DNA of 64,000 nt from Nemophila menziesii (GCA_029959085.1 JARWIR010000001.1:20575730-20639729), one strand, 5' to 3'. Positions 38,856-50,240 are shown, counted from the first letter of the stretch. Made by a program: numbers and translations. Notes: a model not told the origin generated them from the sequence alone.

Positions 38856-38905
<50 letters not shown>
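38856..38905. repeat. (TA)n microsatellite, about 50 bp
   Basis: Uninterrupted TA dinucleotides, about 25 repeats, downstream of the FRS pseudogene. Confidence 0.97.
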
Positions 38906-38908
<3 letters not shown>

Positions 38909-39007
38909 CTTTTCAAGTGGTTGATATAATTTATGTCTTGTTAATCTCTATAACTTGTTTGTGATGTCGAAGAAAAATGGAAAAGCTCAATTGAAAAATA
39001 ATAATTT

Positions 39008-39201
39008 GCAGACGAGTTTAAAATTCTTGTTTGTGTTTTTTGCTTTCTTTCTTTTGGAATTTAGTCCTTCTTGTCTTCGTTTATTTTTGCAGATGAGTGT
39101 ATAATTCTTGTTTGTGTTGTTTTCTTTTTTCTTTTGGAAGGACATGAACTTAGTCTTTCTTGTCTTCATTTATTTTTGCAGATGAGTGTATACTTCTTGT
39201 C
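39008..39201. repeat. Tandem repeat of 81-89 bp (about 2.3 copies)
   Basis: Repeats start at GCAGACGAG (39,008) and GCAGATGAGTG (39,089; 39,178), each followed by a T-rich block containing TTCTTTCTTTTGG. The last copy is truncated. No gene overlaps it. Confidence 0.85.
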
Positions 39202-40139
39202 TTTCTTTATTTATTGAATTGATCATTTTATCTTAGTCACAGATCCCACTTCTTTCTCTAGCGAGCTGGGGTCTGAGGGCCTTCCGAGCTTAGTATTGCT
39301 CATCTTTCTATCTTTTACAAACTAAACACAACACTAGATTTTAATCCTGACTGAGTTTTGAGCTTAGTAATGATGAGTTTAGGATTGCTAGGATTTGATG
39401 TCATTTTTTATTAGTAATGCTAATATTAGGAATGCTCGCCGTTTTTCTTTACAAGCTAAGCATCTAAATTTTTTTCACTAGTCTATGTAGCCTTTATAAT
39501 ACTATGGTATTGCCAATATAAATTATAATATAAGGGTGAAAGAGAATTACTCTTATATTGAATATACAAAGAAAATACAAATGTAAAGGAGAACCACACT
39601 TTTATTAATGATGAAAGTCATAATACAACAAGCAAAACTATATTAACGATATAACGAACATTACATAGGTAAGTAAAGGCCCAATATCATTTGAATACCC
39701 ACATCACAATAATAGGAAAATGAGATGTAGCTCCCCGACAATACCATGTTTACAATCAAAACAGATGTCACATTTACAATCAAGCCATACATGTCGATAA
39801 TATGGTTATTAAGACATCATTTACTCCTTAACAAGTTCTTGAATTCCTTGCTACATTGCAGGGTTATTTTGATGCATTCTTGTTACCCATATACTTTGCA
39901 GCGACGCCATGAATAGTCAAGTAAAAATGATTCTGGTGAAGATGTAAATCTACTAGTCACCTTGAATACTCAGACAGTAACTTAAAAAATAGTGCAAAAC
40001 ATTTAAAAGATGATTTTGATGGAAAATAATATAAAAAATTAACAAAATCTGCATCAAGTGATCACTTAAACTAACTAAATACATATAAATACATTTTAAT
40101 CCATATAACTTAAGAAGAATAAGGAAATATAATATCTCT
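39202..40139. other. Intergenic DNA, no recognisable gene
   Basis: No supportable coding frame. A minus-strand stretch near 39,912-39,856 gives a short Met-start peptide (MASLQSIWVTRMHQNNPAM) ending at a stop, which I cannot assign. Confidence 0.6.
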
Positions 40140-40189
40140 AAATGGAGAAGTTACAGTATTTTTGCTGGTGTATACTAAAAATTTGATGG

Positions 40190-40460
40190 TGTATAACTTA
40201 CCATGTTTGTTGGTGTATAAGTTAATGTAATTTACCATGTTTATTCATATAACTTACCATGTTTGTTAGTGTATAATTTAATCCATATAACTTACCATGT
40301 TAATCCATATAAGTTACCATTTTATCCTGTGTATAAGTCAATCCATATAACTTACCATGCGAATCTATATAGCTTACCATGTTCACTATATTAATCCATA
40401 CAAAAAGTTACAAAAAAAATTAAGTAAAAGTTAATCCATATAACTTACAATAAGATTGCT
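40190..40460. repeat. Imperfect ~22-bp minisatellite
   Basis: About ten degenerate copies built around CATATAACTTACCATGTTAATC and the alternative start GTGTATAA, with indels that keep the ATAACTTACCATG core. It lies directly before the truncated 5' LTR and may have replaced its missing part. Confidence 0.85.
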
Positions 40461-40494
40461 ATATATATTATCTAACGCTCCTTAAAGATGGGTT

Positions 40495-40599
40495 CACATA
40501 AGAAAAAGTTTCTAAAGACATCAATAGCGGGAGGTATCATTACTATTTTTCGATCTATTTATTTATTCCGTATTTTATTTTTGACCGATTATTCTAACA
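40495..40599 (+). repeat. Truncated 5' LTR of a Ty1-copia element
   Basis: The last ~105 bp match the end of the 3' LTR (46,364-46,468) with about 8-9 differences (about 91%), mostly transitions. It ends ...TTCTAACA, immediately before the primer binding site. Upstream of 40,495 the match stops, so about 350 bp of the LTR is missing. Confidence 0.88.
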
Positions 40600-40601
40600 T
40601 T

Positions 40602-40613
40602 TGGTATCAGAGC
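40602..40613 (+). promoter_or_regulatory. Primer binding site, initiator tRNA-Met type
   Basis: TGGTATCAGAGC, the standard plant copia primer binding site complementary to the 3' end of initiator tRNA-Met, 2 bp after the LTR end. Confidence 0.95.
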
Positions 40614-41384
40614 CTAAAGCATGCCTATGCTTTGATTCAGTTAATCATTTACATATTTTACTTAGTTCATGACCGAAGTAATTTAGCCAAAATAATTTTG
40701 TAAAACAGGTTTTCTTGTGTTGAATCTAACATGTCCTACAGTTGAAGATGATTAAAACTTATGAGACATTTTAGTATTCATTTAGTCTTATGATACTTTT
40801 GGATTTTTTTCCTTAAGTTTTACTTTGGTCTCCAGGTTTTTATTTTTTATTTTTATTTTTATCTTCATACTTTATGTATTTTATTTATTTTATGAGTATA
40901 ATTAGGTACACAAATTGTGAATAATATATATGGTTCATTTTATTCTATTTTTGTTATAGTTTTATATACTCATAAAATATTAGTATGGTATATTGAATTG
41001 TCTTAGTGAACAACATAATTTATTTAATCAAAGAATAGCCACTTAGTTAAATAAAATATGTATTATGGTATAAGATCACATAATAAAATTAGACATTCAT
41101 TTATTTAATATAATAATTTTATCCCATAGGAATATTATTATATTTAAATAATTAATTAGGATAGAATATCAAATTATTCGTAACTTACCCGCATGAATTA
41201 TGACTTAATAATTATTTGATAGTTTTATTATTTAGTAATGATGGAATAATTTTTTATATATTCTATCATATGATTATAAATCTTATTGGATTAAAAATTT
41301 AGCTCACATGCAATTTTTATGTCTTAGATTTATTAGATCATGACTTGCATTGGCGAAACATGATATTTATTAATAAGCATGTAA
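40614..41384 (+). other. Leader of the copia element
   Basis: AT-rich untranslated leader between the primer binding site and gag. No frame recognised. Confidence 0.7.
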
Positions 41385-42330
41385 TTGTTATTTGCAGCAT
41401 CACAACCTTTTAATATTTATGATATCCGTAGTGATATTTCCAAACTTAATGGGGATAATTGTAAGTCATGGAAAGAAAGAGTTCTCCTTCACTTATGGTG
41501 GATGGACATAGATGATGCTATTAGGAAAACTGGACCACCTGCACTTACATACAAGACCACTCCAGCAGATATTGCACTTTATGAAATATGGGAGCGATCC
41601 AATCGCCTCAGTGTGATGTTTATTAAGACAAAATCAGCAGCAAGCATTCGTGGTTCAGTAAATCATCATGATAATGTCCAAAATTTACTTAAATTCATTG
41701 ATGACTAGTTCTTCACTTCAGACAAGGCTTTAGCAAGCACTTTAATAATGAAGCTCTCTTTCACTTAGGGTCACAAGTGTTAGAGGTGTGCGTGGGCACA
41801 TCATGTAGATGAGTGATATTTCCGCTCAACTTAAGAATCTCGAGGTACAGATTTCTGAGTCTTTTCTTGTGCCTTATATTTTGAACACCCTTCCAAATCA
41901 ATACGGACCTTTCAAAATCTCCTATAACACACATAAAGATAACTGGGAAATTTATGAACTCATGACCATGTGCGTCCAAGAAGGAGAAAGGTTGTTAATG
42001 GAACAAGGTGAAAGTGATATGAGGGCTACTCAAGAAAAAGGCAAACCGAAGAACAATAAGAAAGGGAAAGGAAAAATAACACCTCAAGCTGATATTAAGA
42101 AAGAAGCTAAGTGTTTTTCCAGTAAAAAGAAAGGACACATGAAGAAGGAATGTGTTAAATTCCAGAAATGGCTTCAGGATAAAGGTAATCCTACCTCTTT
42201 GTTTGTTATGAATTTAATACTATTAATGTTAATATTAACACCTGGTGGATTGATTCTGGTTCTTCAATCCATGTTAACAACTCTTTACAGGGTATGCAAA
42301 ACCTAAGGAAACCAGTGGGTAGTGAGCAAT
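41385..42330 (+). pseudogene. Ty1-copia gag and zinc knuckle, decayed
   Basis: The nucleocapsid-type Gag frame starts at or before 41,385 (LNGDNCKSWKERVLLHLWWM is typical of copia Gag), stops at 41,706, shifts, and resumes at 41,809-42,306. The C-terminal zinc knuckle near 42,112-42,153 reads C-F-S-S-(K)3-G-H-M-(K)2-E-C: the second cysteine of the CX2CX4HX4C pattern is serine, so zinc binding is probably lost. Protease follows in another frame, with a DSGSS motif near 42,250 in place of the usual DSG(A/S)T. Confidence 0.88.
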
Positions 42331-42559
42331 GCATCTTGTTCGGAAATAAGATGGATTTACATGTGGAAGCCTTTGGATCATGTTATTTATATTTAAGTAG
42401 TGGTTATGTTTTGAAATTATAAAAGACTTTTTATGTTCCAAGTTTTTCTAGAAACTCGAGTTATGTTTCCAGACTTGTACCTTTGGGTTATTCGTTTACA
42501 TTTTCAGAAATATTTTTTAGTATTTCCAATAAATCTGAATGTGTTGGGAATGGTATTTT

Positions 42560-43350
42560 GTTTGAAGGTCTTTATTGCATTTATTTACAAAATAATGCTA
42601 CTAATAGTATTTTTCATGTCCAAATTGGTACAAAGAGGTGTAATATAAATGAGGATTCCTCGACTCTATGGCACCGGAGATTAGAGTATATCTCTATTGA
42701 AAGAATAAAAAAAGGTTGGTAAAAGATGGAGTACTTAGTACTCTAGATTTTTACCGACTTTGAAACTTGTGTGGATTGCATTAAGGGAAAGCAGACCAAC
42801 AAGTCAAAGAAAGGTGTCAATAGGAGTTCAGATTTATTAGAAATCATACATATAGATATATATTGTCCTGACATGGATATGCATGGTCAAAAATATTTTA
42901 TAACCTTTATTGATGATTACTCATGATATATGTATCTCTACATGAGCGAAGCATTAGATGCCTTTAAAATATTTAAGGCTGAATTAGAGAAACAATGTGG
43001 AAAACATAAAAAGATTGTGAGATCAGATAGAGGTGGTAAATATTATGGTAGATTTACTGAAGATGGACAAGCACCTAGTCCATTTGCTTAGTTTCTTCAA
43101 GAACATGGGATTGTTGCCCAGTACACCATGCCTGGTTCACCGGCTCGGAATGGTGTAGCACAAAGGAGAAACCAAACATTATTGGACATGGTACGGAGTA
43201 TGCTTAGAAACTCCAATCCACCTAAAACCTTGTGGAATGAAGCTTTAAAAACGACAATGTATACATTAAACTGAGATCCAACCAAGGATGTCTCAAAGAC
43301 ACCATTTGAATTATGGAAAAGTTCGAAACCGAGTCTAAAACATAAGCGTG
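42560..43350 (+). pseudogene. Ty1-copia integrase, decayed
   Basis: GAG-pre-integrase and integrase core spread over frames with stops (near 42,720, 42,925, 43,090 and 43,273). The zinc-binding motif reads LWHRRLEYIS where copia elements usually have LWHRRLGHIS, so the second histidine is tyrosine; the CVDC pair is intact near 42,769. Two catalytic aspartates are visible (IHIDIY near 42,855; RSDRGGKYY near 43,022). The catalytic glutamate of the usual NGVAERRN motif is glutamine (CAA at 43,161-43,163). Confidence 0.88.
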
Positions 43351-43493
43351 TATGGTGATGCCCATCTGGAGTTAGGATTTATAATCCAAAAGAAAAAATA
43401 CTGGACCCAAGGACCATCAATGGACATTTCATTGGATATGTTGAGCGATCTACATGTTACAGATTTTACTGCCCATCTCACAACACTAGATTT

Positions 43494-45420
43494 ATGGAAT
43501 CAAGAAATACAAAGTTTCTTGAATATGACTTAATCAGTGGGAGCGATCAAATCAGAAATGTGGTTAATGATATTGACCATTCAGAAATTCAACCTTCCAC
43601 TTCAAGTGTTAGACTAATTATTGTTCATGACACCCCTCAAGTACAATCTAGTGTTGAACATTCAATCGTTGAAGAACCACAAGTTGTTGACAATATTCTG
43701 ATAGATCAAGTTGTTCATGATATACCTGGTAATTATGAACAACAAGTTGAACCTCATCCAGATAATGATGATACAACATTAAGAAGGTCTGCCAAGTTTA
43801 AGAAATCATCAATGTCTAGTGATTATGTAGTATATATTCAAGATTCTGACTATAATTTTGGAGTCGAAAAATGATCCTTCCGACTTTTCACAAGCCATAA
43901 GTTGCAAATAATCAAACTTATGGTAAGAGGAAATGAATTACACGAAGAACAATGATGCCTGGGAACTTATGAAATTTCCTAATGAGGCTAAAGCCATTGG
44001 TTGTAAACGAGTCTTTAAAACCAAGAAAGACTCATTAGGCAATATTGAGAGATACAAAGCCAGACTTGTTGCTAAGAGATTTACTCATAAAGAAGGAATT
44101 GATAACACATGGACTTTTTCTCTTGTATCTAAGAAAGATTCCTTACGCATTATTTTAGCATTAGTCGCACATTTTGATCTTGAGTTGCACCAAATGGATG
44201 TGAAAACGGCATTCCTTAATGGAGATCTAGAGGAAGAGGTTTATATGAAACAACCTGAAGGTTTTATCTCTAGCGCTGGTGAGAAGTTAGTTTGTAAGCT
44301 TAAGAAATCCATATACGGATTAAAATAAGCTTCTCGTCAATGGTATTTTAATTTTCATGGTGTAATTTCATCATTTGGATTTGTTCAAACCCCCATGGAT
44401 CAATGTATATATTAAAAGATCAGTGGGAGCAAAATTTGTTTTCTTGTTTTATATGTGGATGATATTTTGTTTTTGACTAATTATAAGAGTTTGCTTCATG
44501 AGGTGAAACAATTTCTCTCCAAAAATTTGATATGAAAAATATGGCGAGGCGTCTTATGTTATTGGCATTAATATTTATAGAGACAGATTTCAAGGTGTCT
44601 TGGGCTTGTCTTAGAAAACCTATATTAATAGAGTTTTAGAGAAATTTTGGATGAAGGATTGTTCACCAAGTGTTGCTCCCATAGTGAAGGGTGATAAATT
44701 AAATTTGAACCAAACCCCGAAGAATGATTTAGAAAGAGAACATATGAAGAACATTCCATATGCTTCTACTATTGAAAGTTTGATGTATGCACAGGTTTGC
44801 ACAAAACCTGATATCGCATTTGTAGCTGAAATGTTGGGTAGATATCAAAGTAACCCAGGTATTGACCACTGGAACGATGCAAATAAAGTGATGAGATATC
44901 TCCAAGGAACAAAGGAGTATATGCTTATGTGTAGGCGAACAAACTTTTTAGAGGTGGTCGGAATCTCAGATTCTGATTTTGCTCGTTGTGTTGATTCACG
45001 CAAGTCAACACCTGGATACATTTTTATGATGGTCGGTGGAGTTGTGTCATGGAAGAGTGTCAAACAGACTATGACTGTAACTTCTACTATGGAAGCTGAG
45101 TTCGTCTCTTGTTTCGAGACTACTTCACAAGGTTTATGGCTTAAGGGTTTTGTATCTGGACTTAGAATTATATATTCTATATCTAGACCATTAAGAATAT
45201 TTTGCGATAATTCAGCAGCTTTTTTTTATGGCTAAAAACAATAAAAGTTGAAGTCGAAGTAAGCACATCGACATTAAATATTTAGCCATAAGGAAACGTG
45301 TTAAAGATAAAAAGTGGTCATTGAACACATTAATACTGAATTAATGATCGTTGATCCATTGACTAAACGCATGCCACCAATGAAATTCAAGGATCATGTA
45401 GTGAGTATGTGGCTTGGTAC
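43494..45420 (+). pseudogene. Ty1-copia reverse transcriptase and RNase H, decayed
   Basis: A linker (43,494-43,874) is followed by reverse transcriptase from 43,933: ARLVAKRFTHKEGID, MDVKTAFLNGDLEEEVYMKQ, SIYGLK, then the YVDD active site at 44,452-44,463 after a stop and frame change near 44,326. RNase H is at 44,651-45,240 (QVCTKPDIAF, VSWKSVKQTMTVTSTMEAEF, FCDNSAAF), and the tail with KHIDIKYL and DPLTKRMPP is in another frame to about 45,425. At least four stops or frameshifts rule out a working polyprotein. The domain order INT-RT-RH identifies the copia superfamily. Confidence 0.92.
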
Positions 45421-45529
45421 CATCATGTAGTGTTTATTTGTATGCCATTATCATTAATATAATTTTTATCTATTGTGATATTTTCTCATATACATTGCGC
45501 ACCTTAATTTTATTTGAGAAAATCATTTA

Positions 45530-45812
45530 CTCCCTCCGTCCCAAAAATAATGTCCACTTAGTATTTTCACACAGATTAAGAAATGTCATCATTGAACTCT
45601 ACATGTACAAAATACCCCTAATAAATGTCATCATTAATGACAATGCATACCTATTCCTATGCCTAGGAAAATGTAATACCCTATAAAATAATAATTTAAA
45701 TAAGGGTAATTAGGGAAAACAAGTAAGAAAAGTTATCTTGAAATGGTAAGTGGACATTATTTTTGGGACGCCATATTTAGTAACATGGACATTATTTTTG
45801 GGACGGAGGGAG
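45530..45812. mobile_element. 283-bp Stowaway-like MITE nested in the copia element
   Basis: Starts CTCCCTCCGTCCC and ends GGGACGGAGGGAG, perfect 13-bp terminal inverted repeats, flanked by TA on both sides (45,528-45,529 and 45,813-45,814), as for Tc1/mariner-type Stowaway MITEs. Unusually, the right end is present twice: an inner copy ending GGGACG near 45,770 lies about 32 bp before the outer end. Confidence 0.93.
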
Positions 45813-46002
45813 TAGTTAGGACCAAGAATAAACATATGAATTATTCATTAAGTAAAGTTACAGCATAAAAATAAAGAGATAAATATATTGTAATACATTG
45901 AAAGATACTACTCTTTCATTATTGGAGGTCTTGTCGCCATGATTCATATATTTATGATTCGTGTATTTATAATTAAGATAAATTATCAAGTATGTTTGGA
46001 TC

Positions 46003-46012
46003 AAGTGGGAGA
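46003..46012 (+). promoter_or_regulatory. Polypurine tract of the copia element
   Basis: AAGTGGGAGA just before the 3' LTR, the usual plant copia form. Confidence 0.85.
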
Positions 46013-46013
46013 A

Positions 46014-46468
46014 TATAAGTCATTTTTTTTATTAACATAAATCTCTATTTTATACTATTAGTATTTATTTTAAATTGATGAATAAAATAAAACTTATGAC
46101 TTTTGTCTTTTCATGATCCAACATTAATTCATCCACTAATTTTATCTTAATGATCTTTCCATTAATCTTATGCAAATGAAAAGTTGTAACACTTTTCTAT
46201 TAGTCATTTGCAAATGAAAGGTTGTAACACCTAATTCATTTCCATTAAAAAGCTTGATGGCAGCTTGACTATATAAACTAGTGTTTTGGTCCCTAAACTC
46301 AATTCATTCACACAAAATATATACATCATCTGTAGTTGAATGCCTAAGAGTTTGGAAGAACAAAACATAAGGAAAAGTTTCTAAAGGCATCAATGGCGGG
46401 AGATATCATTAGTATTTTTCGATCTATTTATTTATTCCGCATTTTATTCTTGATCGATTATTCTAACA
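46014..46468 (+). repeat. 3' LTR of the copia element (about 455 bp)
   Basis: Runs from the polypurine tract to ...TTCTAACA. The start reads TATAAG rather than the usual TG, plausibly a G-to-A change. Contains a TATA box (TATAAA, 46,272-46,277) and a duplicated U3 block, TGCAAATGAAAAGTTGTAAC at 46,171 and a near copy at 46,209, 38 bp apart, possibly enhancer-like. Confidence 0.85.
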
Positions 46469-47235
46469 ATAAAGAGATAGTCTAACTACTAAGGTTGTCT
46501 ACGTAACTATAGTTCTAAGGTTAAGTAAATAAGCACTTAAGTGTGTTAAGAGTTCACTTAAACTTTCTGAAGAACACAAAGACAATTAAACAAATGAAAG
46601 TAAGGTTTGATAATCAAGTAAAGATGAATAATGCAAACAATAAGTAAAAAGTTTAAGGAAAGAGATTACACGCGAATTTATAGTGGTTCGATTTCCCTAC
46701 ATCCACTACCTATGGTTGCCTACCTTAGTTTTTTCAAGCTCCTTCGTTAAAGTTCTCAATATAGCTTAAGGGTGAGATATAAACTATTTACAACGAGGTT
46801 TTTTTCCAAACTAAACCACAACCTAAACACCGAGATTTTTACTAGCTGAGTCACACCCTAATAGTTAGACTTTTAACTGTTATATCACAACCCGAACTCG
46901 AACAAATCAAGCTAAACCTCCCTTGTATAATCACCTGCACAAGTAACCACTTCCGATTGGAAGCCTTCTCCTCGAACTCAAATCCGAACTTGAACAACTC
47001 TTTTATTCACTTAGATTTTCAATCATATTCTAGAGAAAGAGCTACTATTTTGTTTATGATAACAGTTTTGATTTCAAGAATAGTAAATAACTCCTAATGA
47101 GTGGATAGTACAACGAATACAAACAAGCCTATAATTATTATATTAAAATGAAGATTATAGTTTGTGGACTCGTCTTGAAGTGTATGGTGGTATGGTGATG
47201 AAGTGTGGATTCAAAAAGTGAGTTAAATGATGCAC
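46469..47235 (-). repeat. Diverged copy of array-unit segment 2,092-2,815
   Basis: Aligns along its length with unit positions about 2,092-2,815 at roughly 75% by eye. Shared text includes CTTCCGATTGGAAGCCTTCT near 46,952 and GTATGGTGATGAAGTGTGGA near 47,190. The match starts at the copia LTR boundary. Read on the minus strand it has a TATA-like CCTATATATATGGGG near 47,255-47,241 and an LTR-like R/U5 block. A 64-codon minus-strand frame (47,155-47,349) overlaps it without recognisable content. Confidence 0.8.
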
Positions 47236-48230
47236 AATAACCCCATATATATAGGCAAGTGAAGTCCAACCACTATAATAAGTTGTGCACCTTTTTTCTT
47301 CAAACCAAGATCCTGTTTTAAATAAACTGGGTACACGATTTTTTCCCAAAGGATATATTCCATGTGCCTCTGAGTAATAGAACGGTTATATTTTGAGCTA
47401 ACATAAAACCGACAATGTATGGTTGAAAGCGGGATGCAGTTTCGTTAAGTTTTAGACCGGGATATCACTTATTTAAAGTGGGATGCAAAACTCTTAAAGC
47501 GGGATGCGGTTTTGATATTTCAAGATCCCATGAAACATTTTGTAATCAGTGGTTTTTGCTAGGTAAACTTGGAACCCATTTTATAATTCGGGATAATGTA
47601 TTGTTCCTTTAAGAATGGTTCACCTAATGATAAAACTTTTAACACAAGATTTGTTAGAAATGATATTTTGAACAACTTTGTAGTTCAACCCGAGAGCTAA
47701 CCCTCAAGAGTATGTGAACCTAAAAAATGCAAAAGGGAAGTCGATCGAGAAGACAAAAAATCGATCCAGCAAATACCAAAAAGAAAAAGATCGTCAGAAC
47801 AAGACACTCTGGAAATACAAACGAGATCCACCAGCCACCATGTGCTAGATCGGAAATAATCTTGACCAAAAGTGATTGTCCGAGTCATGTGTTAACATAT
47901 GAATAAGGATTACTTAGATAGCTCAACTCGAAGAAGATAGAAGAAGAGCAATCAAATATATCTTATGAGCCGCCTATAACACAAAAGAACCAACTTGTTG
48001 CGTAATTGGCCAATCTGACAAAACTTAAATTTACCATCTAGTCGACACTAATTTGAAACCCTAAGACGAAGGATTACACAAACTCGGCGAGTTCAAAATT
48101 AGACCTCGGTCGGTTGCTCTTTAAATGGAGATGCAATTCATTTCAGGGGGAATTAGTATATACAGCCCCACGACTTGTCTTCTTACACACAAAAGCCCAA
48201 CCCGTTTCCCCCTCTAACTACTAGTTGGAC
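47236..48230. other. Intergenic DNA, no recognisable gene
   Basis: Contains repeated words around AAAGCGGGATGC near 47,425-47,512 but no clear tandem structure and no supportable coding frame. Confidence 0.6.
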
Positions 48231-48960
48231 CCTAACTAGAACCCAATAAAAATACCCAAAAGCCCTCCTCTCCTCTATACCTATTATGAACCAACAAAAA
48301 TAAAAAACAAAAAGCTAATAGGGGATTTTTTTCCTGAAAACCCTCCCCTCTCTCTACCCCCCCTCTCTCTCTCCCACCTTCCCACCCCCACCGATAGCCA
48401 CCCCCACCTTCCACCGAGAGCCACCCCACTGCCCCCTCGATGCCTTCCTTCTGGATCTGCATTCTTCTCTGCGAAGCTCCGAGACACCACCACCATCAAC
48501 ACTGCGAAGCTCCGAGACACCACCACCATCAAAGCAACTGAGCTCCGAGACACCACCACCATCAAACCTGCGAAGCTTCAGCGAAGCCACCACTCCTCCA
48601 GCGCTGCTTCCAAGCTTTCGCCCTGCTGCTGCTTCAGATCCACCACCAAGCTTTCGCCGGAGCATCACCACAGTCATCATGAACCAGATGCAGCACCACC
48701 ATCAAACCTGCGAAGCTCCAGCACCACCATCTTCTCTGCGAAGCTTCTTCTCCGCTGCACCACTCCTCCAGCACTGCTTCAGCACCACCACCGCCAAATC
48801 CATGCCGCTGCACTGCTTCAGCACCACCACCACCAGATCCACGCTCCACCATAGCTGCATCTCCACCAACCACCATAGCAGATCCACGCTCCAGCACCAC
48901 CATCGATCCACGCTCCAGCACCACCATCGAAGCCAGCTTCTATAACAACGAAAACCGCCG
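48231..48960. repeat. Pyrimidine-rich, CCA/CAC-rich low-complexity tract
   Basis: C/T runs (48,345-48,400), then many CACCACCACCATC and GCGAAGCTC words. Several long open frames on both strands (for example minus 48,702-49,226, 174 codons) arise from the simple composition. They overlap each other in several frames and carry no family motif, so I do not call them genes. A transcribed 5' leader cannot be excluded. Confidence 0.75.
48471..48569. repeat. 33-bp tandem repeat, 3 copies
   Basis: AGCTCCGAGACACCACCACC recurs at 48,475, 48,508 and 48,541. Being a multiple of three, it keeps frames open and gives an 11-residue peptide period. Confidence 0.9.
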
Positions 48961-48985
48961 CTTCCCACCATTGCTGCGCCTCCCA

Positions 48986-49043
48986 CGCCGTGAATCTGGA
49001 GCAACGCCGTGAATCTGGACCCGAGCAACGCCGTGAATCTGAA
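48986..49043. repeat. Short repeat of GCCGTGAATCTGGA, 3 copies
   Basis: ACGCCGTGAATCTG occurs three times in 58 bp, with uneven spacers of about 19 and 25 bp, directly before the 28-bp array. Confidence 0.8.
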
Positions 49044-49052
49044 CCTTAAGAT

Positions 49053-49220
49053 CTGGTTCGCTGGACCTTCTACACCATTGCTGGTTCGCTGGACCTTCTC
49101 CACCATTGCTGGTTCGCTGGACCTTCTCCACCATTGCTGGTTCGCTGGACCTTCTCCACCATTGCTGGTTCGCTGGACCTTCTCCACCATTGCTGGTTCG
49201 CTGGACCTTTTCCACCATTG
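49053..49220. repeat. 28-bp minisatellite, 6 copies
   Basis: Six exact-length units from CTGGTTCGCT to CCACCATTG, with single substitutions only in the first and last copies. Since 28 is not a multiple of three, translation cycles through frames and gives a 28-residue peptide period; all three frames stay open on the plus strand. Confidence 0.97.
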
Positions 49221-49229
49221 CTGCACCCG

Positions 49230-50240
49230 ATCTGGTTCGCTGGAATTTTTTTTAAACTTGATTTTGAGGCTTGGGTCGAGACCTACTCGGTCCAGACCTA
49301 ATGGGTTGGAATCGTGAGTCTGGTCCAGACTTAATGGGCTAAAAACTAACCTTTTTTTTTGTTTTGTTTTGTTTTCTTTTTTTGATAATTTTATTTTCTG
49401 ATAAAAAACCGTTTTATTGGGTTATAACTTGTTGTTGTTTTTTTAAAACCACTTTGTTAGTTTCTTTCCTTGTGTCCAATGGTACAGCCATGTATTGACC
49501 AGCCCTATTTGGGCTGTTGTCTGTTTTATTTGTATTTTAAAAAAAATGTGTTTTGGGCCAGCTTGGTTGGGACACACTAGTGTCCAGCCCATTGGTGTCT
49601 ATCTCCCTTTTATTTTATTTTGTTTTGTTTAAAAAATCGGGTTGTTTATTTTTTTTTTCTTGAATCTAAAAACTAACCCCTCTTTTTTTTGTTCTATTAC
49701 TTTTATTTTCTACTCAAAAACTATATGTGTGAAGTAATTGTTAAGGTACAGACACAATGGTATGGACACTAGTGTACGAATCCTAAAATATCGAATGACT
49801 TAGTTCCTGTCTGTTTGACATTGAAAAAAAATGACCTTGGACATTGTATGGCAACTTGAGAGTCCAGACCATTGGGTAAGTACACGGTCTTAGACAACCC
49901 GAAGCATTGGACATATAAAAAAAGAATTGAAATAAACACACCTTTAAAAAGTTAAAAAACATATATGTCCGTACGAATAAAAATAACGAGTTGTACAACG
50001 TATGTACGTACCTGCGTGTATGTACCTAAAAAAAAGAATTATGTAAGTAAAAGCAGTAAAAGTTCAGAAAAAAATTAATAAAAAAAACAAAAAAAGGAAT
50101 AAAAAAAATTGAAAAGAGTATTATAGTAAAAGTGAATAGTATTTTGAAGTAGTTGGGTTTTAAATAGAACTATTATAGGATTGGGCTTTAAATCCTAAAA
50201 AAAATTAGAATTTAGGGCTCAATTTTTAGATTCCACTTCA
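49230..50240. other. Intergenic DNA upstream of the LENG1-like gene
   Basis: T-rich and A-rich runs, with several words around GGACACTAGTGT and GTCCAGACC. No coding frame supported. Confidence 0.6.

Noticed and set aside
38856..38905. Replication origin or regulatory role for the (TA)n run
   Set aside because: Simple microsatellites of this type are common in plant DNA and nothing around it supports a function.
48232..49317. Several overlapping long frames on both strands in the low-complexity tract
   Set aside because: They arise from 33-bp and 28-bp repeats and CCA-rich composition, overlap in multiple frames and lack any family signature.
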